Shown in pieces: positions 8,505 through 17,700 of a DNA stretch of 64,000 bases (its first letter is position 1; every line of letters starts with the position of its first letter). Position numbers and translations under genes: made by a program. A model generated the notes under the pieces. That model searched no databases, was not told the DNA's origin, and was given only the letters and a program-made list of their open reading frames with translations. Origin of the DNA: Comamonas terrae (lineage in GTDB: Bacteria > Pseudomonadota > Gammaproteobacteria > Burkholderiales > Burkholderiaceae_C). The stretch is taken from NCBI RefSeq assembly GCF_001544075.1, contig NZ_BCNT01000001.1, positions 372,001 to 436,000 of the forward strand, read 5' to 3'.

Positions 8505-8917
8505 AGTCCCATCATGCACCCACTGCGGCTTGCGTGCCCGCATCGCGCTGGCTATGGATGCTGGGCACCGATGCCCTGCTACTGGCCCTGCTCTGGTATG
8601 AGCATCTGAACCCGACCTCGGCGGCTTTTCGCCTGGGCTTGCTGTTGACGATGATCGTCACCGCCAATGCCGGGGTTGCAGCGCTGGGACAGGCCAGGCA
8701 GGCCCGGTCTGTCCGAAAGGTAGTTGGCTCATCGATGGGCCGTTTGCGCTCCTCGCCCTTGCCTGCTGCCTATCGGCTGACGAGCGGGCTTGGCGATGCG
8801 TTGATCGTGCTCACCTTGATATGGACCTGCCATACCTGGCTTGCTGCAGCGTACGGAGCGGCTGCATTGGGTTTCCAGCTGGCACAGGCCACCGGGCAAC
8901 GGCAGGCCACGCCTTGA
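8501..8917 (+). CDS. Small multi-pass membrane protein (138 aa)
   Basis: Starts with GTG at 8501, overlapping the stop of the broken upstream gene. Three to four hydrophobic segments are visible: about residues 17-33, 43-63 and 95-130 (the last probably two helices). A basic loop (RQARSVRKVV) near residues 67-76 would lie in the cytoplasm. No family is recognised. It ends 29 bases before the convergent SDR gene. With its upstream partner broken, its translation may depend on weak independent initiation. Confidence 0.6.
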   Translation: MKSHHAPTAACVPASRWLWMLGTDALLLALLWYEHLNPTSAAFRLGLLLTMIVTANAGVAALGQARQARSVRKVVGSSMGRLRSSPLPAAYRLTSGLGDALIVLTLIWTCHTWLAAAYGAAALGFQLAQATGQRQATP

Positions 8918-8946
8918 ACATCGCGTGGTGCTGCGCTGGGGAGAAG

Positions 8947-10026
8947 TCAGCGGATGTTGCCCCTGGTCATGCAATGTGAATGGACGAACACGGCAGTGTG
9001 CTGCAAGGACTGGCGCATATCCGGTTTGGCCAGCCCATGCCGGTTGGCAAATTGCTCGGCCGCCGTTGTATCAAAACGGGTAGTCTGGATAAAGTCCAGG
9101 GCTTCGGTACTTGAATTCAAAAACCGCGCGACGGGGGGAATGCTCAGGAGCACCTTCAGCAATCGAAGCGGGATGTGATGCTTGGGAGACTTCAAGCCAA
9201 TAGGTCGTGTCACCTGCACCATGAGTTCTCGCAAGCTGGGACTTTGGTGATCGAGCGCCAGCAGTTCCTGGCCCGCCATGGCAGGATCAAAAGCACAAGC
9301 GGCCATCAGCTCGACCAGATAATCCACGGTGACCAGCGGCAGCCAGTGATCGGGAGTGCCCGGCACTGCAGTCAGCTTTCCCTGCACAAGGTTGCGTATC
9401 AGTTCCACCAACGGCTGGCCGTCAAGGATATGCCCCGTGCGGCTGTGACCACAAACCGTCGCGGGGTGGACAACGGTCATCTCCCCGCCCTTGGCGGACA
9501 TGAGCTGCAGAGTCGCAAAATGCGCTTCCAGCTTGCTCCCTTCGTAGGCACCGACACGCCGGTAGACAGCCCGCCAATTCGTCAGCTCCGGGTGACGAGG
9601 ATCAATTCCGATGCGTTGCAGATGTTCATGGTTTTTCAGCATGTAGCCGCCGGTCATCACCAACCGGCTTTTTTGCTCGACTGCCAGCAACGCCACGCGC
9701 TGAGCCCCTTCTACATTCACCGCACGAGAATGCTCCAAGGAAAGCCCCCACGCGAAATGGGCGCCCAGGTGGAATACGATGCGGGACTGCCTGAGCACCT
9801 CCCGGTCGGCAAGGCTTAGCCCGAGGTTGTCGTGTTCCAGATCGCCAGCAACGGCAAATACCCGGGTTGCCACCCCTCCCAATTTGTCGACTTGCTCCCG
9901 CAGTGCAGCCAGCCGCTCCGGACGACGCATCAACACCCGAATGGGGTGACCTTTTGCACTCAGGTACGCCAACAAATGTTGGCCGATGAAGCCGGTTCCC
10001 CCGGTGACAAAACACTCCACGCTCAT
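8947..10026 (-). CDS. NAD(P)-dependent epimerase/dehydratase-type SDR protein
   Basis: A 359-residue extended short-chain dehydrogenase/reductase. TGGTGFIGQHL at residues 8-18 is the Rossmann glycine motif, and a YEGSK motif near residue 170 provides the Tyr-x-x-x-Lys catalytic pair. The length fits atypical or extended SDRs that modify nucleotide sugars, dihydroflavonol-like ketones or 3-beta-hydroxysteroids. AAGGAA precedes the ATG. It is transcribed divergently from a MerR-type regulator, and a promoter with MerR-style long spacing lies between them, so induction by that regulator is likely (inference). Substrate unknown. Confidence 0.85.
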   Translation of the reverse strand: MSVECFVTGGTGFIGQHLLAYLSAKGHPIRVLMRRPERLAALREQVDKLGGVATRVFAVAGDLEHDNLGLSLADREVLRQSRIVFHLGAHFAWGLSLEHSRAVNVEGAQRVALLAVEQKSRLVMTGGYMLKNHEHLQRIGIDPRHPELTNWRAVYRRVGAYEGSKLEAHFATLQLMSAKGGEMTVVHPATVCGHSRTGHILDGQPLVELIRNLVQGKLTAVPGTPDHWLPLVTVDYLVELMAACAFDPAMAGQELLALDHQSPSLRELMVQVTRPIGLKSPKHHIPLRLLKVLLSIPPVARFLNSSTEALDFIQTTRFDTTAAEQFANRHGLAKPDMRQSLQHTAVFVHSHCMTRGNIR

Positions 10027-10056
10027 TTCACTGTTCCTTGGTAAGGTGAGAAATCA

Positions 10057-10088
10057 AGTGTAAAGTGTCGATCTAACTCCATAGTCAA
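10057..10088 (-). promoter_or_regulatory. MerR-type promoter of the SDR gene
   Basis: On the minus strand TTGACT (10088-10083) is followed by TACACT (10062-10057) with a 20-base spacer, or TTACAC with 19. Spacers of 19-20 instead of 17 are the hallmark of promoters activated by MerR-family proteins that twist the DNA. It points at the SDR gene and lies in its gap with the divergent MerR gene. Confidence 0.6.
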
Positions 10089-10099
10089 GCGATATTTTC

Positions 10100-10483
10100 A
10101 TGAAAATCAGCGAACTCGAGGCTCGCAGCGGCATCAGCCGCCATACGCTGCGTTACTACGAGCAAATCGGCCTGATCTCACCGCTGCGGCAGCCTAACAA
10201 CTACCGCGTTTACACAGTGCAAACGCTGCAGCAGCTGCAATTCATCCAGCGCGCGCAAAGCATGGGTTTTTCCCTTGGGGAAATCGGCGAGATTCTGGAA
10301 GCGCAGAGAAACAAGACGATCGACTGCGCTGCCGGCGCCAGACTCATCGAAAAGAAGATGGCAGAAATCAGACAGAAAATCGCCGATCTCAAAAGCATTT
10401 ATCGGTATCTGGATAAAGAGCGTGCCAGCCTCGAAGCCAGTGCCGCCAGCCAGCTGGAGCAACTGCACAACTCGTCCCGCTGA
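10100..10483 (+). CDS. MerR-family transcriptional regulator
   Basis: A 127-residue protein with the N-terminal winged helix of MerR regulators (ISELEARSGISRHTLRYYE at residues 3-21). The long dimerisation coiled coil covers about residues 75-118. Only one cysteine (in the CAAGARL region) is present, so a thiol metal site like that of MerR or CueR is unlikely; sensing of an organic ligand or aldehyde is more plausible. It is divergent from the SDR gene, which it probably activates through the 19/20-spaced promoter between them. The short ligand-binding part gives no further clue. Confidence 0.88.
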   Translation: MKISELEARSGISRHTLRYYEQIGLISPLRQPNNYRVYTVQTLQQLQFIQRAQSMGFSLGEIGEILEAQRNKTIDCAAGARLIEKKMAEIRQKIADLKSIYRYLDKERASLEASAASQLEQLHNSSR

Positions 10484-10527
10484 ACTGTGCGCATCCAGAA
10501 ACTGGAAGTTTCAGCCGCTTCCCCGTT

Positions 10528-10749
10528 TCAGGCACCCTTTTTGCATTCTCCATAACCTTTTAGCAGACGCCGGCCGTTATGAGCAGGCGTGCCTGCACTT
10601 CCAGTGCTGCTCGCAACCTCTGCAAAGCAGGCCTGGGACAGCGAGGCGCCCCAGATTGCTTTCTTCGATGCGATCACAAGTGATGGTTGTCCGACGAATG
10701 CAGGTTTCATCGCATTGCACCAGATTGGCCGCTCCCGCTTGGGCGTCAT
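10528..10749 (-). CDS. Possible small gene coupled to the membrane protein (73 aa)
   Basis: This frame starts with an ATG that overlaps the stop of the upstream membrane protein (ATGA at 10749-10746) and runs 73 codons (MTPKRERPIWCN to ECKKGA). The overlap suggests coupled translation. Against it, the protein has no recognisable domain, and a plus-strand frame over the same bases (10589-10795) also reads as protein-like. A real small gene or chance are both possible. Confidence 0.33.
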   Translation of the reverse strand: MTPKRERPIWCNAMKPAFVGQPSLVIASKKAIWGASLSQACFAEVASSTGSAGTPAHNGRRLLKGYGECKKGA

Positions 10750-10979
10750 GGAAGGCTCAAGTCCATACCGAGCATCCTGGCGAGGCCAAAAGTGAAAAGC
10801 AGCACGCCCAAAAGCAACAGGATGAAGACGACAGCGATCTTGGCGCCCGTGCGTAGCAGTGCGCGCCTGTCCGTACCCATCTTGCCTTGGTCGTAATGCC
10901 ACTTGATGGCGAAGAACATGCAGGTCCCGAATATGAGGACCTTGAAGGTAATGAAGACTACAGGGATCCAATCGATCAT
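10746..10979 (-). CDS. Small two-helix membrane protein (77 aa)
   Basis: A 77-residue protein with two clear transmembrane helices, about residues 5-25 and 45-68. They are joined by a polar loop with several charges (KWHYDQGKMGTDRR). The type is common as a hypothetical inner-membrane protein in Comamonadaceae; no function is known to me. It is divergent from the MocR-type regulator to the right. That neighbour may control it, but the intergenic space shows no clear operator. Confidence 0.72.
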   Translation of the reverse strand: MIDWIPVVFITFKVLIFGTCMFFAIKWHYDQGKMGTDRRALLRTGAKIAVVFILLLLGVLLFTFGLARMLGMDLSLP

Positions 10980-11148
10980 TTGAAAATTTCCAGCCTATGA
11001 CTTGCCGCAGCCTGCCGTGAGGAGCCCCCCGGATGAGAGAAGCCAAGACCTCAACGGGAGCCATACAAGCATGGCGTTGCGGCACATCCGGGACATACTA
11101 CGTAAAAGCAATTTCCATACATTGAGAGCAACACTGGGTTTGAAAGCC

Positions 11149-12540
11149 ATGCAAGATGAAAGTTTGCCCCTCTGGTTGCCGCAATTGGCCAGGCATGGCG
11201 GACCTCGCTTCTTGCAGATTGCGGACGCATTGCAGGTGGCAGTGGCGAACGGATTGCTGAAACCTGGTGACCGTCTGCCTCCGCAGCGCCGGTTGGCGGC
11301 ACAGTTGGAGCTCGACCTGACAACGGTCACGCGCGCGTACGACGAAGCCAGGCGCCGCCACTTGCTGGAGGGACGAGGCGCCCGAGGCACTTACGTCGCG
11401 GCGCCCAAGGTCGACTTGACCGCCATCCTCGATCTGAGCATGAACACACCACCACCACCGGCTGGCGTGGACTTCGACGACATGCTGAAGCAGGGTCTGT
11501 CTCGGGTGTTGATGAGCACGGAAGCTGAACTGCTGATGACTTACCACCTGGGTGGCGGAAGCGACTCAGACCGCAAGGCTGGAGCCCGATGGCTTGAGCC
11601 GATGTTCGGACCTCTGGATTCTCGGCAGATTGTCGTCTGTCCAGGTGCACAAGCAGCGATCGCCGCATTGATTCTTGCGCTGACGAAACCTGGCGATGTA
11701 CTTCTGGCAGAGCCCGCAAGCTACCCCGGCTTGCGCGCCGCAGCAACGCAATTCGGCCGGCGCATCGTTGCAGTGGAAGCGGACAAGCACGGCATGGTCC
11801 CCGGGATGCTTGAGCAGGCGTGCCGCCGGCACAAGCCTGGGCTGGTCTACCTCAATCCGACGTTGCACAACCCTACCGCCGTCACCATGGCAGCACACCG
11901 GCGCAAGGAACTCGCCAGCGTCGCCAAGCGCTGCCAAATGCGCATCGTCGAGGACGATCCCTACTGGCTTCTTGCCGAGGCACCACCACCCCCTGTTGCC
12001 ACGTTGGCCCCGGAACAGGTGTGCTACATCTCGACCCTGTCGAAATGCCTGACGCCCGGCTTGCGCGTCGCATTCGTGCTCATACGTGATTCGCACGAAC
12101 GCGAACGCTTCCTGGACGCCCTGAGATCGTTCGCGCTGATGGCCGCGCCAATGACGGCCGCCCTGGCCACGCAGTGGATCCTCGACGGAACGGCTGACGA
12201 ACTGATGGAAGGCGTGCGCAGGGAAGCGCGTCTGCGCCACCGGATGGCCAGAGATATTCTGGCGGGTCGATACAGCGGCGCCGGAGACGGCCTGCACGCA
12301 TGGCTCGAGTTGCCGTCGTACTGGACTCCCTCACAGCTGGCACGCGCGGCCGACCGAGAAGGCATAGCCATCACCCCGGCGGAGGCATTCGCCACCGGTG
12401 CAATCAATGGCGTATCCGTGAATGCCATCCGGATATCTTTGGGCAGCGTCAAGGACCGTGAACGCCTGCAGGCAGGCCTTCAACGGCTGTCTCATCTGCT
12501 TGCCCGACGGCCCGAGTCTTTCAGCGCTGCCGTGGTTTAG
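11149..12540 (+). CDS. MocR-type regulator (GntR domain fused to aminotransferase fold)
   Basis: A 463-residue protein. I choose ATG 11149 (MQDESLPLW); the frame extends further upstream, but that part lacks family features. Residues about 15-85 form a GntR winged helix (GDRLPPQRRLAAQL, then TTVTRAYDEA). The rest is a class-I aminotransferase fold, with STLSKCLTPGLRVAF holding the lysine that binds pyridoxal phosphate and EDDPYW earlier. MocR proteins use PLP or aminated ligands to regulate vitamin B6, GABA, taurine or related genes, normally divergent ones. Here the divergent neighbour is a small membrane protein, which is unusual as a target. Confidence 0.9.
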   Translation: MQDESLPLWLPQLARHGGPRFLQIADALQVAVANGLLKPGDRLPPQRRLAAQLELDLTTVTRAYDEARRRHLLEGRGARGTYVAAPKVDLTAILDLSMNTPPPPAGVDFDDMLKQGLSRVLMSTEAELLMTYHLGGGSDSDRKAGARWLEPMFGPLDSRQIVVCPGAQAAIAALILALTKPGDVLLAEPASYPGLRAAATQFGRRIVAVEADKHGMVPGMLEQACRRHKPGLVYLNPTLHNPTAVTMAAHRRKELASVAKRCQMRIVEDDPYWLLAEAPPPPVATLAPEQVCYISTLSKCLTPGLRVAFVLIRDSHERERFLDALRSFALMAAPMTAALATQWILDGTADELMEGVRREARLRHRMARDILAGRYSGAGDGLHAWLELPSYWTPSQLARAADREGIAITPAEAFATGAINGVSVNAIRISLGSVKDRERLQAGLQRLSHLLARRPESFSAAVV

Positions 12541-12689
12541 CGGCCTAGCTGCCCGAGGCGCCTCCTGCTCTTGCAGTGCAGGGTCAGCGTACGCAGACCG
12601 GAAGGGGAACCGGCATCGCCACCCACCACCTGGGCCGGTAAATACCTGCCCCCAAACAGGCTGCGAAGATCTGCAGAACATGTCTTCTC

Positions 12690-12833
12690 TCATCGGCACG
12701 CCGTGGCGAACACAGCAGCGCCCTCAAACTCGGCTCTGCACTCGAGGCAGTGAAAGCATTCCAGAGGAGAAATTTCGTCTCCCACGTGTGCGAATGTGTC
12801 CGCAAACCCCTTGAGATCCCAAGGGGAGGAGCA
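12690..12833 (-). pseudogene. Remnant of a small Cys-containing gene
   Basis: The minus-strand frame from 12833 to the TGA at 12692-12690 is open for 47 codons. It reads as plausible protein with a CFHCLEC zinc-ribbon-like motif and ends in FATACR. It has no ATG; only a GTG near 12798 could start it. It lies in a 420-base gap between the MocR gene and the Q/N-rich gene. I treat it as a gene fragment. Confidence 0.3.
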
Positions 12834-12948
12834 TTAGCAATCACTTACGCAATGCGATGCCGATGTCTAAAAAGGCCTACAGGCGCCTCCACGCATGATG
12901 CGCACCCTAGAACGCAAGGCAGGTCACAGCGGTCTACCTTCTCAACTG

Positions 12949-12955
12949 AAAGGAG
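12949..12955 (+). promoter_or_regulatory. Strong Shine-Dalgarno site of the Q/N-rich gene
   Basis: AAAGGAG lies 7 bases before ATG 12963. It decides in favour of the plus-strand reading here, since the antisense frame has no comparable site. Confidence 0.6.
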
Positions 12956-12962
12956 CTAAGCG

Positions 12963-13145
12963 ATGAATCAGCAAACCCATCAGAACCACACCAGCCAGCA
13001 ACCCAATCAGCAACACCAGCAGAATCCCCACCAGAATCAACCGGGGCATCGGCAGCAGCCGCAAAAGCGCACTGACCAGCAACAGCAGCAGAACGCGAAC
13101 CGCCAGCAGGCTGGACAGAACACCCAGAAACAGAATCAGCATTAA
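12963..13145 (+). CDS. Q/N/H-rich low-complexity small protein (60 aa)
   Basis: A 60-residue frame made almost wholly of Gln, Asn, His, Pro, Thr and a few Lys/Arg; glutamine alone is more than one third. There is no hydrophobic stretch, so the product should be intrinsically disordered and soluble. A strong AAAGGAG precedes the ATG at the right distance. The antisense strand has a leucine-rich frame, the automatic mirror of Gln/Asn codons, with no ribosome site. I do not recognise a family. Disordered small hydrophilic proteins in proteobacteria are often linked to stress or desiccation, but nothing here proves that. Confidence 0.62.
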   Translation: MNQQTHQNHTSQQPNQQHQQNPHQNQPGHRQQPQKRTDQQQQQNANRQQAGQNTQKQNQH

Positions 13146-13198
13146 TGCGTGATCCGGGCCGGCCTTGCCGAATCGGGGCCGGCTCTTCAAGGATTGAT

Positions 13199-13420
13199 AT
13201 GTCAACCCCAGCCATCTCTCAAAAACCACCATGCTCGGTGCCAGGCAAACCACCAGAGCGGAATCCGTCTTTCGAGAGTGGTAGCCAGCGCCCCAGCGGC
13301 CGGCCTACCCAGGCGATGAGGATGGGGATATTGCCGGGAAGCCCTATCCCGTTCAGAAACCAGACACGCCAGACGTCAGCGACCAGCCACCCCGGCAAGC
13401 CACACCGCAACACGATTGAG
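13199..13420 (+). pseudogene. Frameshifted Pro/Gly-rich small gene
   Basis: ATG 13199 (after AAGGATTG) starts MSTPAISQKPP and reads well to about 13300. The next protein-like stretch, DEDGDIAGKPYPVQKPDTPD, lies one frame back and ends at the TGA near 13418. Joined, they give a hydrophilic Pro-rich protein of about 72 residues, similar in style to the Q/N-rich neighbour. The shift may be real decay or a sequencing error. Family unknown. Confidence 0.42.
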
Positions 13421-13853
13421 CCATCCCGCAAGGCCTGCAAGCAAAGCGAGAAGTTCTCTCCAAGCCACCGGGCAGCTGAAGCATTTCGCCTGGGGGGATT
13501 CAACTGTCAGTTTCCCGAGGCCAGGATTTCATTGGGCACCCGCATGCCTATCAAGGGATACGCAACGGCGGCATGATCACTGCCGTACAGGCAAGGACGG
13601 CTAGCAGACCTCTCCCATCAGCTGGAATGGCAACACAGGGAGCTTGGGGCAGCCCGGGCAAGCATCGCAGAATTGGAAGCCATGCCGGGCAATCAAGCGC
13701 TTCTGCGCTGCCAGATCCCTGGAAAATAGGCCACGACAGACAGATTCCCGTTTCGCTCAACGCGCAAGATCTGTCACCCGCCAGCCCCAATCGGAGCATT
13801 ACCTTGCAAAGGCGACTCTCAAGCGAGCCGCCACTCGCAACTGTCCTGCCCGC
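13421..13853. other. Decayed region, no intact gene
   Basis: About 430 bases. One plus-strand stretch (about 13575-13728) reads like part of a coiled-coil protein (RLADLSHQLEW and on to IAELEAM) but lacks a normal start. No RNA or repeat is evident. It probably represents gene debris next to the prophage attachment site. Confidence 0.4.
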
Positions 13854-14009
13854 TTACATTGGCGAACCGTCGCTCATCATGTACGGCCCGTCTCCGCCGG
13901 ACCAGCGTTGCATGGTCGCTTGATCCGACGCACGCATGGAGTCACGCGTCGGCATGGCACATCCTGTCAGCATCCCGGCCATTGCTGCAATCAAAAGTAG
14001 CGCTTTCAT
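13854..14009 (-). CDS. Small lipoprotein (51 aa)
   Basis: A 51-residue frame on the minus strand. ATG at 14009 has AAGGAG just upstream and opens MKALLLIAAMAGMLTGCAMP, a complete lipoprotein signal peptide with lipobox L-T-G-C (Cys 17). The mature part of about 35 residues is polar, Met-rich and ends DGSPM. Such entericidin-like or hypothetical outer-membrane lipoproteins are often missed because of size. Function unknown. It is the gene closest to the left prophage boundary outside the island. Confidence 0.72.
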   Translation of the reverse strand: MKALLLIAAMAGMLTGCAMPTRDSMRASDQATMQRWSGGDGPYMMSDGSPM

Positions 14010-14383
14010 GGAAACTCCTTGAAGTGAAGTCTTTCAGGCTATTCCTGCCAGCCAAGCGTCGTGTAATTTGTTGTTTGATTTGTCCTTCGACTACCCCATT
14101 CAAGCAACAGAGCGCTACGCTGAAGCCCGAAATTTCCGAAGCCACCCTCTCAGACCTTTACCAGAGAGAAGGAACAGGCCTCATGCGCCGAACACAACCA
14201 TCACCGCAAGGCAAGACAGGAAAACTTCTGTGCCACTTCCCACCGAACCGGAAACTTCGCCCATATGTACACAGCCTCGGGCCCGAACTTGTTCGTGCCG
14301 ACCGGGCTACTCACTCCAGGCAATGACATCCAGGCACATGCATCAAGACGCCCGCAGGAAGATGCAACCGGCGGGCTGAGTCA
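14010..14383. other. Gene-free flank of the left attachment site
   Basis: No supported gene. Plus-strand frames here are open for 60-150 codons, but their sequences do not look like conserved protein and have no ribosome sites. Upstream of the lipoprotein on the minus strand this stretch should contain its promoter. Confidence 0.4.
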
Positions 14384-14495
14384 CGGAACAGCAGACAAGA
14401 AAAAAGCCCTTGCGCTTTTGCACAAGGGCTTGATCCTTTTCAGTATTCCTTGGTGGGTCCTGCGAGATTCGAACTCGCGACCAACGGATTAAAAG
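14384..14495. repeat. Left attachment site: 112-bp direct repeat with tRNA-Lys 3' half
   Basis: These bases match 29425-29537 with only a few differences and one indel. Bases 14451-14495 are the last 45 bases of tRNA-Lys (CCA end, T arm, variable loop, 3' side of the anticodon arm); the rest is the tRNA terminator hairpin. Identity stops abruptly at 14495. This is the displaced target copy left by site-specific integration into the tRNA gene. Confidence 0.9.
14398..14431 (-). terminator. Terminator copy within the left repeat
   Basis: AAGCCCTTGCGC at 14404-14415 pairs with GCACAAGGGCTT at 14420-14431. The A-run to its left gives a T-run on the minus strand. It is the duplicate of the tRNA-Lys terminator. 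Confidence 0.75.
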
Positions 14496-14763
14496 GCCGG
14501 TGGGTTTTTCAATGAAATCAACGTACTAAGGCAAATTTAGTTCCGCAAATTCTTCGAAAAACATGAGCATAACCCATTGATTTTGCTCGGCGTCATACTC
14601 GATTGCGGAACACTTTTATACTCGCTGCCACCCTCCTCTGCCCCGTCCTTGGCATTTCAGACGGCTAAGCCTCGGACGTCTCATCCTCGAACATGAGGAA
14701 AACTTAAAACCCGCAGCTTTATGGCTACGGATTCTTTATGTATGCAGATTCAGGCGACCAGTA
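14496..14763. other. AT-richer spacer between the left repeat and the autotransporter
   Basis: About 270 bases downstream of the autotransporter stop, with lower GC than the chromosome. I see no gene, no integrase fragment and no strong terminator hairpin. Confidence 0.4.
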
Positions 14764-17700
14764 TTACCACTGCACCTTCACTCCAATAGAGGCCTGCACC
14801 CCACTATTGACCCGGCTGTCGCCACCGTTGGCCCACAGCTTGCCCAACTCACCATAGACGCTGGTGCGCGGGTTGATCTGCAGGCTGGCACCGGCAGCCA
14901 TCTCGGTGGCGGTATAGCCACCCTTGGCCTTGATATCGGTGGTGCCACCGGGCGCCGCAAAGCTGGCGATGTCGGTGGTGTTGCTCGCCTTGTAGACGTT
15001 GATGCGGCCATAGGGCTGCAGCACGCCGACTCCGGTCGCAAAGTTGCCCTTGAGGCGAGCCCCCAGGCGCACGGTCCAGTCATCGTCAGCCTTGTTCTTG
15101 ACCGTGGCCAGGCTCAGCGCTGTGTCGTCGATGCTCAGCTTGCGGTAGATGATCTGCGCCTGGGGCTCGATATTCCAGTGGCTGCTCAGCTCGAATGCCT
15201 TGCCCATTTCCAGGGAAGCCAGCCAGCCGCTGCCCTTGGTGCGGGCCTGTGCTGTGTCGCCGACGGTGCGCAGGTCGCTGCGGTAGTCGGCGCCTTGCAG
15301 CATGGCATCGGCATACAGGCCAGACTGATCTTGCCAAGTGCCGTACACGCCCAGGTAGCGGGTGCGCAGGTTGTTGAAGCCGACGTATTTGCGATCCACG
15401 CCGCTGGCAAAGCCCTTGACGCTCATGTCGCCTTCGAGCTGGCCCACATAGATGCCGGCCTTGACGCTCTGGTCGGCATACAAATCCAGACCAGCCTGGA
15501 AGCCGGTCAAGTGTCCGCTGCTCTCGGGGCTGACTGTGCCTTGCTGGGTGATCTTGGGGTTGGTGCGCAGAATACGGCCCCAAACTCGGCGGCTGGCGCC
15601 TGTGTCGGAGCTGGTCGTGGCTTGCGTGCCTTCATCGCCCATGCGCTTGCGCACATCGCCCAGCATGGCCATGTCGGCTTGGCGCAGCTGTGCCGGCAGG
15701 GCCGACAGCAGCGGCACTTCGGCACGGTAGGCCGTGGTCGGTGTCGTGGGTGTCGTGGGTGTCGTGGGTGTCGTGGGTGTCGTGGGTGTCGTGGGTGTCG
15801 TGGGTGTCGTGGGTGTCGTGGGTGTCGTGGGTGTTGTCGGCGTTGTGGGAGCCGTAGTGGTCGAATGCAGGGCCGCACCCTGGGCGGTCTGCGTCAGGCG
15901 GTACTCATAGGCACCGGCATCCACATGACCGCCGGCCAAGGCAAAGCTGCCCGGCTGCAGGCTGGCTCCATTTTCGGTGCCGATAACCTCGATACCAGTG
16001 CCCGTCGTCTGGCCGCCCAGACCGCCAGCATTGGTAATGTGCACGGTGGTGTTGCCGCTGGCCACGGCCGAGGCGCCGGACAGCAACAGCTTGTCGGTGG
16101 CACTGCCGTCCGCACCCAGCACGGTGGACAGGCCCAGATTGCCGTTGTTGCCTACATAAGCGCCGGTGACCTTGAGCACCGTGCCCGGTGCTGCGCCGCT
16201 GTTGCTGCTGAGCTTGACGGTGCCGCTGTTGTTCAGGCTGGCCAGAGTCTGGTTGTAGCCCGCCAGATCCAACACAGCGCCGCTGCTCACGGCATGGGCC
16301 GAGTTGCTGCTGAAAGTGTTGGCAGCACCTGCCTGCAAGGTGCCCTGTGCCACATCAGTGGCGCCGGTGTAGGTGTTACCAGCACTGGTCAGCGTCAGCG
16401 TGCCAGTGCCTTGCTTGGTCAGGAAGCCCGCACCGGTAATGGCACCGGTCCAAGTTCCGTTGTTGGCACCGGTGTCAACGATGGGATCGTTGTCGCCCGT
16501 CATATGCAGGTTGTTGGCAATGGTCATGCCGTTGACGGTCAAGGTAATCTTGGTGCCATCGTCCATGGCCAGCGTGCCGCTGCCCAGGCCCTTCTCGTTG
16601 CCGAGGTTGATGTTGCCGCCCTTGTGTCTGACACCGCCGCTGAAGCTGTTGGCAGTGTTCAACGACAGCGTGCCGTCGCCTTGCTTGATCAGCTCACCCG
16701 TACCGTCCATCTTACCGTCAAACTCGGAGACGGCCCCCCCAACGGTGTTCACCGTCAGGCTTTGCGAGCCCAGCGCCACATTGCCAGTACCCGAGATGCC
16801 GCCGGTCTGCAGCGCATGGCCATTGAGGTCCAGCGTGGCACCGGAGTTCACCTGATAGAACGAGCCCTGCACCAGAGCAGAGAGGCCGCCAATCTTGAGC
16901 GTACCCTCCTGCACAAAAGTGCCGCCGGTATAGCTGTTGTTGCCGGATAGTGTGGTGATGCCCGTGCCAGCATGAGTGAGGCTACCAGTGCCGCTGATGT
17001 CATTGGAAACAGTCACCGCATCGCTGCGGTTGAAGACCAGCGAGCCATTGTTGGTCACGGCGCCGGTACCCAGATTGCCGCTGGTACCACCATTGCCCAC
17101 CTGCAGCGTGCCCGCTGTAATCATGGTGGCGCCTTGGTAGCTGTTATTGCCTGTCAGCACGGTTTTCCCTGTGCCAGACTGTCGCAAAGCTCCTGCCCCG
17201 CTGATATCGTTGGCAACCGTTACCGTGTCGCTACGGTCAAACGCCAGGGTTCCCTGGTTGATGACAGCGCCAGAACCAAGGTTGCCGCTAGTAGCGCCCT
17301 TTCCGACCAACAGAGTCCCACCGTTGATTGTGGTTGTCCCGGTATAGCTGTTGGCAGCGGACAAAATCAATGTGCCGTCGCCATTCTTGGTCAGGGATTT
17401 GCCATCCCATCCGGAGTTTGCCGCTTGATCGCTCAACGACACCCCGACATCAAACGTTTCGTTTGCACTTGCCAAGGTAAAGCTACCACGGGCCAGGTTG
17501 TTATTGGCAGTCCAGCTCAAATCGTAGGAGGCAAGGTATTGCTTGCTGTCGGTGGATTTACGAGTGGTGAGCGTCATGTAATCAACTGGGCCAGCAAAAC
17601 CTCCCACCATGACGTTGGAAAAGTCTCCTTCGATAGCGTTGTCGCTCTGAATTAGTACACGTTCAAGCTGCGACGGACTATTGATGCCGCTGAGGTTCAA

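Noticed and set aside
5700..8950. Integron cassette array around the beta-lactamase
   Set aside because: Small genes and a resistance gene suggested it, but I found no attC-like core sites or integron integrase, and gene spacings are irregular.
12942..13253. Leucine-rich membrane-like frame on the minus strand
   Set aside because: It is the antisense of Gln/Asn/His codons in the plus-strand gene, which has the strong ribosome site; no site precedes the antisense frame.
15733..15850. CRISPR-like look of the short tandem repeats
   Set aside because: The 9-bp units are contiguous with no spacers and encode the in-frame Pro-Thr-Thr linker of the autotransporter.
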